The notes below the pieces were generated by a model. The model did no database searches. It worked only from the letters and a program-made list of their open reading frames with translations, and was not told the origin of the DNA. From Tenacibaculum dicentrarchi (GTDB taxonomy: Bacteria; Bacteroidota; Bacteroidia; Flavobacteriales; Flavobacteriaceae), in NCBI RefSeq assembly GCF_900239345.1, contig NZ_OESZ01000023.1, positions 62,001 to 126,000 on the forward strand: a stretch of 64,000 nucleotides of DNA, read 5' to 3'. Position 1 is the first letter of the stretch; every line of letters starts with the position of its first letter. Both the position numbers and the translations under genes were made by a program. This document shows, one piece after another, positions 1 to 9,130 of this stretch.

Positions 1-41
1 ATTTTTTTTGAACTTTGCATCATAATTAAAACCATAAAATT

Positions 42-329
42 ATGATACAACAAAAAGCAACGCTAGTTTTACAGACAACAACACAAGATTTAACGCAATC
101 AATTTTACAAGGTGTTGAAGAAAAATTAAATAATTTTAAAATACACTTTCAACCTAAAGAACCTACTATTTGGATTTCAAGGCAAGATGTAGCTGAAATT
201 TTATCTATTTCTATTGTTACTGTTGATGACTGGACAAAAAAAGGAATTTTATCAGCCTACCGAATAGGAAATAAAAAAAGATTTAAACGCAATGAAGTAG
301 AAAATTCTTTAACTAAAATCAGCAAGTAA
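42..329 (+). CDS. Helix-turn-helix (excisionase/MerR-like) DNA-binding protein
   Basis: A 95-residue protein. Residues about 46-90 form a winged helix of the HTH_17/excisionase type: WISRQDVAEILSIS, then VTVDDWTKKG, then a basic YRIGNKKRFKR wing. Proteins like this usually sit beside integrases and DUF3987 proteins in flavobacterial mobile islands, where they act as small regulators or directionality factors. It is followed after one base by the next gene, so the three genes here look co-transcribed. Function beyond DNA binding is inference. Confidence 0.8.
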   Translation: MIQQKATLVLQTTTQDLTQSILQGVEEKLNNFKIHFQPKEPTIWISRQDVAEILSISIVTVDDWTKKGILSAYRIGNKKRFKRNEVENSLTKISK

Positions 330-330
330 A

Positions 331-648
331 ATGGAAAATCAAAATATAACAAATACCCTATCCATTCTTGTTGATAAATTTGACGAAAACTTATACCGAA
401 GATATAATTCTTTAACAGATTATTTTTTAATAAGAGAAAACGAAGCTCTTATTAATCAATTTTCAAATATCAAAAGATTTTTAAATAAAGACCCTCGATT
501 TCCTTGGCAAATAATTCAAAATAATATTGATGAATTATACAAAAGAGACAATAGTCTTTTAGGAGTAAGAATAGAAATTCTTTTTGAAGATTTAAAAACT
601 GATAAAAATCAATTTAATCCGAAAATGTATGGAATACCAAGAAATTAG
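331..648 (+). CDS. Hypothetical protein of mobile island
   Basis: A 105-residue, mostly helical, charged protein with no family I recognise. It starts one base after the HTH gene stop and overlaps the DUF3987 gene by 20 bases, so the three are probably translated from one message. No signal peptide, membrane segment or metal motif is visible. Its position suggests an accessory role in the replication or mobilisation of the element, but nothing in the sequence shows it directly. Confidence 0.65.
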   Translation: MENQNITNTLSILVDKFDENLYRRYNSLTDYFLIRENEALINQFSNIKRFLNKDPRFPWQIIQNNIDELYKRDNSLLGVRIEILFEDLKTDKNQFNPKMYGIPRN

Positions 649-1912
649 CGATTTTCCGTATGATATTTTTCCTGATAGAATTGTTAAATTAATTCAAGAA
701 GCAAATGAACATCTTAATTATCCTGTTGAATATTTTGCAAGCGCAATTTTATGCGCAATATCAAACGCAATAGGAAATTCCCATATATTAAAGTTTAAAG
801 AGGGATTTAATGTAAAATGTAATCTATTTTTTGCGTTAGTTGGAAACGCAGGAGATGTAAAAACGCATCCTTTAAATTTAGCTTTTAAACCAATTTCAGA
901 AAAAGAAGAACGAACATATAAAGAATATATATCTTTATTAAAAGAATACAATTCATTCGATTTAGACGAAAAAAAAACCAAAGAAAAACCGTTATATGTA
1001 AAATCATTATTAAATGATTTTACACCTGAATCACTTATCAAAATTCATGCAACAAATGGAAAAGGTGTTACCATTGTTGCTGATGAATTATTCGGGTGGA
1101 TTAATAGTTTCGGACGCTACAGTAAAAGCTCTGGAGAACAAGAAACTTATTTAAGTCTTTGGAGTGGTAATGCTATTTCAGTAGATAGAAAAGGGGATGA
1201 ACCTGTTAGATTAGATAATTCTTTTGTAAATATTATTGGAGGTGTTCAAAAAAAGTTATTACCCGATTTAGCAAAAGATAATAGAAGTAATAACGGTTTT
1301 ATAGAACGAATGTTATTTGCCATAAATAAAAAACCAAAACCTATTATTTGGAGCGATAAAGATATTGATAAATCATTGATGGACGATTATACACATCTAC
1401 TTAATAAATTAATGGATTTTTCGTGTATAAATGACCAACCCGAAGAAATGGTTTTAACATCAAAAGCAAAAGAATACTTAATTAAATGGCAAAATACAAA
1501 GAGAGTTGAGTATTTTGATTCAGAAGTTAAAACATCAATTCAAGCTAAATATGAAGTTTATGCTTTAAGATTTGCAATAATACTTCAATTAATATACTGG
1601 GGTAGTTTTGGAAGAATTAAAAATGAAATAGATTTCTTTATTATTCAATGTTCCATCAGATTAACAGAATATTATTTTGATAACGCAATAAAAGTAAATT
1701 CTTTAATGAATAAAAAAGACCCTTTAACAAAATTAAACGAACAACAACAAAGAATTTATAAAGGTTTAAACACTAAATTTAGAACAGATGAAATTGTTGC
1801 ATTAGCAAAATTAGAAGGTATTCCTGAAAGAACTATAAAAGATTTTTTAAGTAAAAATATTAATACTATTTTTAGTAAAATAGAAAGAGGTTTATATCGA
1901 AAAATCTATTAA
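629..1912 (+). CDS. DUF3987 domain-containing protein (primase/helicase-like, mobile element)
   Basis: A 427-residue protein opening with a PYDIFP..IVKLIQEA segment and a GNAGDVKTHP sequence near residue 72. This corresponds to the degenerate P-loop seen in DUF3987 proteins of Bacteroidota mobile elements. VADELFGWINSFGRYSKSSG near residue 150 fits the Walker B region, and LSLWSGNAISVDRKG follows. These proteins are taken to be P-loop ATPases working in replication of integrative or plasmid-like elements. The C-terminus is HTH-like (EGIPERTIKDFLSK). The ATG at 629 overlaps the preceding gene by 20 bases. No integrase is in view; it may lie to the left. Confidence 0.8.
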   Translation: MEYQEISDFPYDIFPDRIVKLIQEANEHLNYPVEYFASAILCAISNAIGNSHILKFKEGFNVKCNLFFALVGNAGDVKTHPLNLAFKPISEKEERTYKEYISLLKEYNSFDLDEKKTKEKPLYVKSLLNDFTPESLIKIHATNGKGVTIVADELFGWINSFGRYSKSSGEQETYLSLWSGNAISVDRKGDEPVRLDNSFVNIIGGVQKKLLPDLAKDNRSNNGFIERMLFAINKKPKPIIWSDKDIDKSLMDDYTHLLNKLMDFSCINDQPEEMVLTSKAKEYLIKWQNTKRVEYFDSEVKTSIQAKYEVYALRFAIILQLIYWGSFGRIKNEIDFFIIQCSIRLTEYYFDNAIKVNSLMNKKDPLTKLNEQQQRIYKGLNTKFRTDEIVALAKLEGIPERTIKDFLSKNINTIFSKIERGLYRKIY

Positions 1913-1918
1913 TTACCG

Positions 1919-1980
1919 TTGCATTACTTGCATTATCTGCACAACCTAAATTTGAAGTGCAACTAATGCAAGTAATGCAA
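1919..1980. repeat. 24-bp near-perfect inverted repeat between convergent genes
   Basis: The arms at 1919-1942 and 1957-1980 match at 22 of 24 bases around a 14-base AT-rich spacer. Each arm also contains a short direct repeat of TGCATTA/TTGCA units. It lies 6 bases after the DUF3987 stop and 9 bases before the end of the opposing protease gene. It could be a bidirectional terminator, although there is no clear T-run. It could also be a binding or processing site for the element's replication protein. Confidence 0.85.
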
Positions 1981-1989
1981 TAGGTAAAA

Positions 1990-2697
1990 TTAAGATAAAA
2001 GCTTCTCTAATTTTTCTTTTGATTTTTTCCAATTAGGTAATTTCTCACCTAATAATTCATAAAAAAATGTACTATGATTATGATATTTAAGATGACAAAT
2101 TTCATGTATCAAGACGTAATCAATACATTCTTTAGGTGCTTTTATAAGTTCTATATTAAGATAAATAGTTCCATCACTAAAACAACTTCCCCATCTATTA
2201 TTAAACCATTTGTATTTAAGTGAGGTTTCTTTTTCTGATAATTCTTTAATCAATCCTAATCGACTATTATAAATAGTATTAAAATGAAGAATAGCTTTTG
2301 ATTTATACCATTCGTTAAGCTGTTCTTTTATTTTATTTGTTTGGGTTTTATCCTTAGTTTCAATACAGATATAGCCTCTTTTTAATTTTATAGATTTATT
2401 ATTTGACTCCGTTACTTTTAATCGATACATTTTCCCTAAATAAAGATGTCCTTCTCCACTCTGATATGTTTTTTCTGATGTTCGTGGCTGATAATTCAAA
2501 AAGAACCTTTTTTGCATAAAAATCCATTGTGCTTTCTTCTTTACTTTTTCTATTATCTTTTCTAAAGTAGCATCTAACGGAGCAGAAACAATTACCTCTC
2601 CATCAGGATGTACTTTTATTCCAAGTGTTTTTCGATTCCTATAAATTAATTGAAAATCAATTGTAGAATTACCATATATAATGCGATTAAACTCCAA
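1990..2697 (-). CDS. SprT/YgjP-like M48-type zinc metallopeptidase
   Basis: A 235-residue protein of the YgjP (DUF45) family. Near the C-terminus it has NNRWGSCFSDGTIYLN, then YVLIHEICHLKYHNH, where HEICH is the HExxH zinc site with a further His downstream. The gene lies 4 bases after hsdR and must be co-transcribed with it. Such metallopeptidase genes are common last members of type I restriction operons. Their role there is unknown; turnover of HsdR (restriction alleviation) is a plausible idea but only inference. Confidence 0.88.
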   Translation of the reverse strand: MEFNRIIYGNSTIDFQLIYRNRKTLGIKVHPDGEVIVSAPLDATLEKIIEKVKKKAQWIFMQKRFFLNYQPRTSEKTYQSGEGHLYLGKMYRLKVTESNNKSIKLKRGYICIETKDKTQTNKIKEQLNEWYKSKAILHFNTIYNSRLGLIKELSEKETSLKYKWFNNRWGSCFSDGTIYLNIELIKAPKECIDYVLIHEICHLKYHNHSTFFYELLGEKLPNWKKSKEKLEKLLS

Positions 2698-2701
2698 AGT
2701 T

Positions 2702-5700
2702 TTATTTATATTTAAAAATTGCTACTTTCAAACATTCTTCTATTAAATTATCTATTTTATCCCAATCGGCATCTATATCAAATTTCTGATGTAAATCATA
2801 AATTACATCACCAAGCTTTATGTTAATTTTACCTGTTATATCCTCATTTTTATGCCAATCTATTATTTTTTTCTGATTCAAGTAAATGTATTGTTTTACT
2901 GTTTTATCAATAGTTAAACTTACTTCGATATGAAATGGTGTTTTTAACAATGCTATATCATCAAAAATACTTGTACTAAAGTTATAAAATGCTATAGCTA
3001 CTGTGTTGTTTACTAATTCATCTGGTACATTTTTTGAATGTCCATTAAAAACTTCGTACTCTTGCTCTTTAGCTCTTTTTAAATATTCTGCTTCGTCTAT
3101 TCTCTTTTGATGATATGCGGCAATAGTTTCTTTAATTAGGTCTGCAAGTTTTCTATAATAAATAGGGTCTTCTTGCATTTTAATATTAATAGCTTTTACA
3201 GTTCTACTAGCAATATGGTCTGCCTGAGCAGCTTTCCCTTTTATTTTTTCAACCTCAGCATCTCTATCTTCTTTATTAAAAATATCAACAAGCTCCGTAA
3301 TTTTCATTACTTCACCATCTGTAGTAATGTGTTTATTTATAAGTTTCTGAATCTGTGGTTCAAATTCTTTATAAGCTATATCATCATTATAACGCCTAGT
3401 TACATCAACACGTAATTTTAAAAAGAATTTAGCATCGTGCTTATACATATCAATTTTATTACTGGCTGTTTTTGTAACAAAATCAACAGAAGATAACCCT
3501 AATTTTAATAATCTTGCAAACTGTGAAACCTTTGTATAAAATGTATTTCTTACATCTTCTGGCGATAAATGTTCTTCGTATGCTGTAGGTTCTAAATTTT
3601 TACCTTTTAGCGTTTTAAAAATATCCCATAACTCCGAATGTGCTTGTGGTAATTTATCTATTTCATCTTTTATATTCGTTATTGCACCATCTAAATCTTC
3701 TTCTTCAAAATTATTAAGGTTAGAATATGTGCTTAAAGCTGTATCAAGGTTTTCTAAATTACCATAATAATCAACAACATAACCATATTCTTTTCCTGGA
3801 TATACTCTATTTACACGTGCAATTGCTTGTAGTAATGTGTGCTCTTTAAGTGAACGACATAAATATAAAACAGTATTATTTGGTGCATCAAACCCTGTTA
3901 AAAGTTTTGCTACTACAATTAATATTTCTGGTATATCACGGCTTTTAAAATCATTTATAATATTTTTTTCATAGGTTTTTAAATCACCATGTTTATCAAT
4001 CATTGCGTTTAAATACTTATCTTCTCTACGCTTATCTTCATTTTCATTAAAATAACCATCTTCTGTTCCCTCTCGCTGGTCAGATTGTGTTACCACAACT
4101 GCTGAATTTACCATTCCTATATCATCAAGATACTCTTTATATAATAAAGCTGTTTTAATGGTGGGTGCTACTAATTGTGCTTTTGGTTTATAATTGTCGT
4201 TATGTGTTTGAAAAAAAGTAGTGTAATGTTCGCTAATATCTAAGGCTCTGGCATAAATTACTTGGTCTGTTTTATTTAACTCATTTACTGTGTTAAATTT
4301 TTGTTTCAGTTTTGCTCGTCCTCTTTTTGTAAGATTATTGCGTTCTGCTAATTTTTCAAAATAAATATTTAAAGGCGCTTCATTTAGCATAATTTGAGTG
4401 TGTCTTCCTTCATATAATAAAGGAACTACAGCACCATCTTCAACAGCATCTTTTACCGTATATGGTTTACCAATATAGCCGCCAAATTTAGTAGCAGTAC
4501 TTTTTTCTTTTTTCATTAAAGGCGTACCTGTAAATGCTAAAAAACAAGCATTCGGAAATACACGTTGCATACTTACATTAAACGTACCGTATTGCGTTCT
4601 ATGACCTTCATCAATTAACACAAAAATATCAGCAGATGTAAATGGCTTTTTGTTATTCTTTACAGTAGCTTCAAATTTATTTATAATAGTAGTTATAATA
4701 GCATCATCACTATCTTCTAAAAGTTCTGCAAGATGCTTTCCTGTTTTAGCCTGACGAACTTCCTTTTTACACTTTTTAAACGTATCTGATATTTGGTCAT
4801 CAAGGTCAATACGGTCTGTAACTAAAATAATTTTCGGATTTAAAATAGTAGCATTTGAAGCCAACATTTGAGCAAGCATCACCATAGTAAGCGACTTACC
4901 GCTTCCTTGTGTATGCCATATAACACCTCCTTTGCGTTTTCCTGTAGTATCTAATTTTGTAACACGATTTATCGTATTATTAACACCAAAATACTGCTGA
5001 TACCTTGCTACTTTTTTTGTACCGTTATCATACAAGGTAAAATTTAGTATCAAATCTAGCAATCGTGCTGGACGACATAAATTATAAATTAACTTGTCTT
5101 GTTCGGTTAGCAAGCGTTCTTCTGTATCAATAGCATCAAAACTTTTGCGTACATACTCCGTTCGTTCTTCAAAAAGCAGGTTTTTTTGAGCTTCTTCCAA
5201 CGATTTATTTTTAAGCGCTTTAAGTTTTAACCAATAGGCTTTTTCTGTTTCGCTTGATGTAAATTGCTCTTTCCATTTTGCCCAAAATTCTTTACTTGTA
5301 CCTGTTGTAGCATAACTACCATCATTAGTAGCAATACTCATTAAAATACTTGAATATACATATAAAGACCTTATTCCATCTTTGGTGAAATTTCTTATAT
5401 GTTGTTCTATTCCTAATGATACGGGAGCTTTTACACCTGATAACGAAGGGCTTTTACATTCAATTATTACCGTAGGAATACCATTAATAAACAACACTAA
5501 ATCGGGTCTATAAGTATCTGTTCTTCCTGTTCTTAATACTGAAAATTCTTCTGTAACATGAAAAATATTATTTGCAGGATTTACCCAATCTATAAAATTT
5601 ATGGTATGACTTTTTTTATCGCCATCAATACTTTGTTCAAAGGCTCTACCTAAGGTAATTAGGTTATAAAAGGCTTTATTTGCATTGATAAAACCATCTT

Positions 5701-5956
5701 GAATAGGCAAATCTTTTACCGCTAATACTGCTGAATTAATATTCGCATCTGAAAAAGCATATTCTTTACCTTTACGATTGATAACATTAATTTTTTTTAA
5801 CTGCTTACGCAATATCTCAGTAAACAATACTTTCGATTTTCCGCCACGCCATTGATCTGCTTGTTTTGGGCTTACATATTGGTAACCCATATTTATAAGC
5901 AACTGTAATGCGGGTATTTGCGATACATTATCTTCTATATACGATGGTGTACTCAT
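2702..5956 (-). CDS. hsdR: Type I restriction enzyme, R (endonuclease/translocase) subunit
   Basis: A 1084-residue HsdR of normal length. The N-terminal PD-(D/E)xK nuclease is visible as D152...E166-C-K168. The SF2 motor follows, with Walker A TQGSGKS at 349-355, the DEGH box at 449-452 and TGTP at 476-479. LLTGFDAP and QAIARVNR are the late helicase motifs. The C-terminal region is helical and probably contacts the methylase. It would translocate and cut DNA lacking methylation at the HsdS target. It lies 151 bases downstream of hsdS, with a strong hairpin between them that may tune R relative to M and S. Confidence 0.96.
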   Translation of the reverse strand: MSTPSYIEDNVSQIPALQLLINMGYQYVSPKQADQWRGGKSKVLFTEILRKQLKKINVINRKGKEYAFSDANINSAVLAVKDLPIQDGFINANKAFYNLITLGRAFEQSIDGDKKSHTINFIDWVNPANNIFHVTEEFSVLRTGRTDTYRPDLVLFINGIPTVIIECKSPSLSGVKAPVSLGIEQHIRNFTKDGIRSLYVYSSILMSIATNDGSYATTGTSKEFWAKWKEQFTSSETEKAYWLKLKALKNKSLEEAQKNLLFEERTEYVRKSFDAIDTEERLLTEQDKLIYNLCRPARLLDLILNFTLYDNGTKKVARYQQYFGVNNTINRVTKLDTTGKRKGGVIWHTQGSGKSLTMVMLAQMLASNATILNPKIILVTDRIDLDDQISDTFKKCKKEVRQAKTGKHLAELLEDSDDAIITTIINKFEATVKNNKKPFTSADIFVLIDEGHRTQYGTFNVSMQRVFPNACFLAFTGTPLMKKEKSTATKFGGYIGKPYTVKDAVEDGAVVPLLYEGRHTQIMLNEAPLNIYFEKLAERNNLTKRGRAKLKQKFNTVNELNKTDQVIYARALDISEHYTTFFQTHNDNYKPKAQLVAPTIKTALLYKEYLDDIGMVNSAVVVTQSDQREGTEDGYFNENEDKRREDKYLNAMIDKHGDLKTYEKNIINDFKSRDIPEILIVVAKLLTGFDAPNNTVLYLCRSLKEHTLLQAIARVNRVYPGKEYGYVVDYYGNLENLDTALSTYSNLNNFEEEDLDGAITNIKDEIDKLPQAHSELWDIFKTLKGKNLEPTAYEEHLSPEDVRNTFYTKVSQFARLLKLGLSSVDFVTKTASNKIDMYKHDAKFFLKLRVDVTRRYNDDIAYKEFEPQIQKLINKHITTDGEVMKITELVDIFNKEDRDAEVEKIKGKAAQADHIASRTVKAINIKMQEDPIYYRKLADLIKETIAAYHQKRIDEAEYLKRAKEQEYEVFNGHSKNVPDELVNNTVAIAFYNFSTSIFDDIALLKTPFHIEVSLTIDKTVKQYIYLNQKKIIDWHKNEDITGKINIKLGDVIYDLHQKFDIDADWDKIDNLIEECLKVAIFKYK

Positions 5957-6029
5957 AAATTTCGTGTCGTTTTATTTTTTTTCTTTTTCATAGCTTTTGG
6001 TAATATTTTTTTGCTTTTTAGGCATTTAT

Positions 6030-6096
6030 ATCGTTTTCCCGACATCGGCAAAATGATTTCATAACTACCATTTTCCCGACAGCGGGAAAATGGTAG
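6030..6096. repeat. Two related hairpins in the hsdS-hsdR gap
   Basis: A perfect 14-bp stem with a 4-base ACAG loop spans 6065-6096. A second, imperfect stem (11 of 13 pairs, 2-base loop) spans 6030-6057. Both contain TTTTCCCGACA. They lie directly after the hsdS stop on the minus strand and before the hsdR start. No long T-run follows on the minus strand, so an mRNA-stability or attenuation element fits better than a full terminator. Confidence 0.8.
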
Positions 6097-6107
6097 CTAT
6101 TATAATT

Positions 6108-7364
6108 TTAAAGTTTTACACGTTTTTTTCCTGTTAATAATTGTTGCATTAAGCCTTTTTTCTGATTTTTCAATTGTAATAAATAGGCTTTCTTTTCTGA
6201 TATTTCAATATCTGATAAATCTATTATTTTTGATATTGCTTTTTGTTCGGATAATGATGACGGAGCATTAAATTTTATAATTTTTAAATCTTTAAATTTA
6301 CACATCCAAGTATCACTAACCATTCCTTGTGAATTTCGATAAAATTTATGAATCATATCATCTAATTTAAATAGATGACTAAAAAAAACTGAATCACAAT
6401 TTTCTTTAGGATTTAATATCGTATAAGCAGGACTTACAATACCTTCAAGATTTGATAAAGCACTTCTACCTTGCCACATTCGCATTGTATTGTAACCAAT
6501 ATCACCCTTACAAATTCTTTTATATTTTGATTTATTAGAATTTGAAGTATCTTTTTTATTAGAATTATCTTGAGGATAAACACCTTCTTTACCTACTGAT
6601 AATAATTCTAAATCTTCTAAACCTGTTTCTTTTCGTTCTGTAAAATAATCTCCTAAATTATTTTCCTCCCATTCTTCACTAAACCCTGCCAATCGTTTTT
6701 TACCCGATAACAATTCTTGCATAAGCCCTTTTTTACGAAATTGTAATTTTTCTATAAGACTTTGCGTGGTTTCGATAGCTTCATCCCATGTCGATAATAT
6801 TTTAGCTATTTCTTGTTGCTCTTTTAATGGGGGGAGAGGGGAAAATATTTTTTTAAGGTCATTGATTCCCACATTAGATTGATTTCCTGTACCTCCTTTT
6901 CCCGATAAATAAAAATTAAAAAGAAAATTTTCGGATTTTAAAAGGTAATACAGAAATAAATTCTCTATTCCAATTTCAGGCTTTACTTTACAGAGTCTTT
7001 GATTTAGTAAAAGTTGTTGAGTTCCTTTAATCAATGTCGCATAGCCATAATCCCTTTTACCTATAGTTCCTGTTAGTGTTAAGACAATATCATTTTCTTG
7101 TAATAGGTATTCTAATTCTTTAGGTGTAATATCAGATATATATGAAGGACTTCTATGTAGAGATAAATTTCCTTTATAAACATTACTCATTTTTAGAATT
7201 TGAAAATTACTTTTTTCAGAACTCATTAATTTACTCTTAAATGCGTATCCTCCTATTATATGTGCAACATCCCCTAGTCTAACAACCTCCCAATCAACAG
7301 GAATTAATCCAAGTTTAGAATTTTTATAATTTTCTTTAACACTCATCTTAATATCCCATTTCAT
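6108..7364 (-). CDS. hsdS: Type I restriction enzyme, S (specificity) subunit
   Basis: A 418-residue HsdS with the usual two target-recognition domains. The first TRD occupies roughly residues 15-185 (LIPVDWEVVRLGDVA...). A conserved helical spacer follows (PPLKEQQEIAKILSTWDEAIE...RKKGLMQELLSGKKR). The second TRD covers about 230-370, and a matching C-terminal spacer ends in KKGLMQQLLTGKKR. It sets the bipartite DNA sequence that the complex methylates or cuts. It overlaps hsdM by 17 bases, which indicates translational coupling. The target sequence cannot be read from here. Confidence 0.95.
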   Translation of the reverse strand: MKWDIKMSVKENYKNSKLGLIPVDWEVVRLGDVAHIIGGYAFKSKLMSSEKSNFQILKMSNVYKGNLSLHRSPSYISDITPKELEYLLQENDIVLTLTGTIGKRDYGYATLIKGTQQLLLNQRLCKVKPEIGIENLFLYYLLKSENFLFNFYLSGKGGTGNQSNVGINDLKKIFSPLPPLKEQQEIAKILSTWDEAIETTQSLIEKLQFRKKGLMQELLSGKKRLAGFSEEWEENNLGDYFTERKETGLEDLELLSVGKEGVYPQDNSNKKDTSNSNKSKYKRICKGDIGYNTMRMWQGRSALSNLEGIVSPAYTILNPKENCDSVFFSHLFKLDDMIHKFYRNSQGMVSDTWMCKFKDLKIIKFNAPSSLSEQKAISKIIDLSDIEISEKKAYLLQLKNQKKGLMQQLLTGKKRVKL

Positions 7365-8859
7365 TAAGATAAACCTCCATTTGAGATTCTACTTGGTTTA
7401 ATTTTTCTTTTAATGCAACTATTTCTTTTTGGGTTTCTGCAATATTTACAGGTTCTTCTTCTACAAAAGTATCAACGTATCTTGGTATGTTTAAGTTGTA
7501 ATCGTTTTCTTTTATTTCTTCTAAGCTTGCAATATAGCTGTATTTGTCAACGGTTTTCCATTCAGCAAAAGTGTTGTAAATTTTGTTTACATCTTCTTCT
7601 CTAAGTTTATTTTGGTTTTTTCCGTTTTCAAAATTGTTACTCGCATCAATAAATAAGATGTCTGTATTAGTTCCTTTATTTTTATCAAAAATTAAAATAG
7701 ATGCAGGAATCCCCGTACCAAAAAATAAGTTTGCTGGTAAACCTATAACGGCTTTTAAAAGATTTTCGTCAATCAGTTGTTTTCTTATTTTTCCTTCACT
7801 ACTTCCACGGAATAACACACCGTGAGGCAATATAACTCCCGCTTTTCCATGCTCGTTTAGGGTTTCTATCATGTGTGTAATAAAGGCGTAATCTCCTTTA
7901 CTTTTTGGCGGTACACCTCTATGAAAACGCCCATACCTATCTGATGAAGCGTCTTCTGCTCCCCATTTATCTAAAGAAAATGGCGGATTTGCTACAACGA
8001 CATCAAATTTCATTAAGGTATCATTTTCCACTAATTTAGGCGAATTAATCGTGTCACCCCATTGAATATTTGCATTATCCATTTCATGCAAAAACATATT
8101 CATACGAGCCAGCGCATAAGTAGAACCGTTTACTTCTTGTCCGTTTAAAGATACATTTGTATTTCCAACTTCCTTGGCAACTTTAAGCAATAATGAACCA
8201 GAACCACAAGTTGGGTCAGCAATACGGTCTCCCGCCTTTGGTTCTACTAATTTTGCTAATAATACTGATACTTCTGATGCTGTATAAAATTCTCCTGCTT
8301 TTTTCCCCGCACCAGCGGCAAAGTTTGAAATTAAATATTCGTAAGCATCACCAATAACATCATTTCCTTCAAGGTTTGAAGGTCTTAAATCTAGGTCTTG
8401 AAAATCTTTTAAAAGATGCTGTAAACGTCTATTTCTGTCTGTTACTTGCCCTAAATTAGCTTCACTATTATAATCAATATTACGGAATACCTTTTCTAGT
8501 TTGGTTCTATTTGCTTCCTCTAAAGCTTCTAAACCTATATTTATAATATCTCCAAGCTTATTTTGATTACGTTGGGCATACAAATAGTCAAAAGATGCTA
8601 TTTCTGGCAATGCAAAACGTTCATGTTTAAGAGCTCTATCAATTCTATCCTGATTTCCTTTATATTTAATTTCGTAGGCTTCTTTTTTCTCTTTATTTAC
8701 ATCTGAAATGTATTTAATAAAAAGCATTGTAAGTATGTAGTCTTTGTATTGCCCTGCATCTATTGTTCCTCTAAAGGTGTCGCAGGCTTTCCAAACTTTG
8801 TTATTTATATCTTGTTTTGTTAATTTACCTTTACTTATGTGTGACTCTATTTTACTCAT
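7348..8859 (-). CDS. hsdM: Type I restriction enzyme, M (N6-adenine methyltransferase) subunit
   Basis: A 503-residue HsdM. The N-terminal helical domain (KVWKACDTFRG...) is followed by the SAM-binding motif I DPTCGSGSLL at 215-224 and the catalytic NPPF at 291-294. AGEFYTASEV near 188 is typical of the family. It methylates adenine in the sequence set by hsdS and forms the M2S core that also recruits HsdR. The C-terminal coiled coil (ETQKEIVALKEKLNQVESQ) probably packs on the S subunit. No TAnnTTTG promoter is evident just upstream, so it may be read from the half-S gene promoter. Confidence 0.96.
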   Translation of the reverse strand: MSKIESHISKGKLTKQDINNKVWKACDTFRGTIDAGQYKDYILTMLFIKYISDVNKEKKEAYEIKYKGNQDRIDRALKHERFALPEIASFDYLYAQRNQNKLGDIINIGLEALEEANRTKLEKVFRNIDYNSEANLGQVTDRNRRLQHLLKDFQDLDLRPSNLEGNDVIGDAYEYLISNFAAGAGKKAGEFYTASEVSVLLAKLVEPKAGDRIADPTCGSGSLLLKVAKEVGNTNVSLNGQEVNGSTYALARMNMFLHEMDNANIQWGDTINSPKLVENDTLMKFDVVVANPPFSLDKWGAEDASSDRYGRFHRGVPPKSKGDYAFITHMIETLNEHGKAGVILPHGVLFRGSSEGKIRKQLIDENLLKAVIGLPANLFFGTGIPASILIFDKNKGTNTDILFIDASNNFENGKNQNKLREEDVNKIYNTFAEWKTVDKYSYIASLEEIKENDYNLNIPRYVDTFVEEEPVNIAETQKEIVALKEKLNQVESQMEVYLNEMGY

Positions 8860-8989
8860 TTTGTTTTGTTTTGTTTTTTTAAAGAATGATATAAATTAAT
8901 AGCACTCTTTATTTGATGTATTAAATATTTAAAAATACACGCTATATTTTCGGAATAGCCTGTGTAAGTCCGAGTCTAAATATCCTTAT

Positions 8990-9020
8990 TTTGATATGTG
9001 ATAAGATTGGTATATTTTTG
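8990..9020 (+). promoter_or_regulatory. Bacteroidota-type promoter for antisense-oriented small RNA
   Basis: TTTG at 8990-8993, 19 bases, then TATTTTTG at 9013-9020. This matches the TTTG-N19-TAnnTTTG consensus well. It points away from hsdM, toward the structured stretch ending in a T8 run at 9123, and no protein gene lies downstream in that direction. Confidence 0.6.
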
Positions 9021-9026
9021 TTTTTC

Positions 9027-9123
9027 CACAAACATTGTTTTTATCAGTTCGGTGACAAGCCACTGAGTGTAAACAATACCAACTTAAAGTCTTTAATTCG
9101 ACCAGTTTTAAAGACTTTTTTTT
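9027..9123 (+). ncRNA. Putative structured small RNA inside the restriction locus
   Basis: Predicted transcript of about 97 bases, from a start roughly 7 bases after the TATTTTTG box to a T8 run. Hairpin 1 pairs ATTGTTT (9034-9040) with AAACAAT (9071-9077). An inner stem pairs TCAGT (9044-9048) with ACTGA (9062-9066), topped by GG/CC (9051-9052 with 9060-9061). Hairpin 2 is an intrinsic terminator. It lies in the 271-bp gap between hsdM and the half-S gene, on the opposite strand. No small ORF is convincing. I recognise no Rfam family; existence and function are inference. Confidence 0.5.
9086..9123 (+). terminator. Intrinsic terminator
   Basis: AAAGTCTTTAA pairs with TTAAAGACTTT across a short loop, followed by eight T on the plus strand (9116-9123). 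The T-run is only on the plus side, so it serves the putative small RNA and not the minus-strand half-S gene. Confidence 0.7.
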
Positions 9124-9130
9124 ATGTCTT

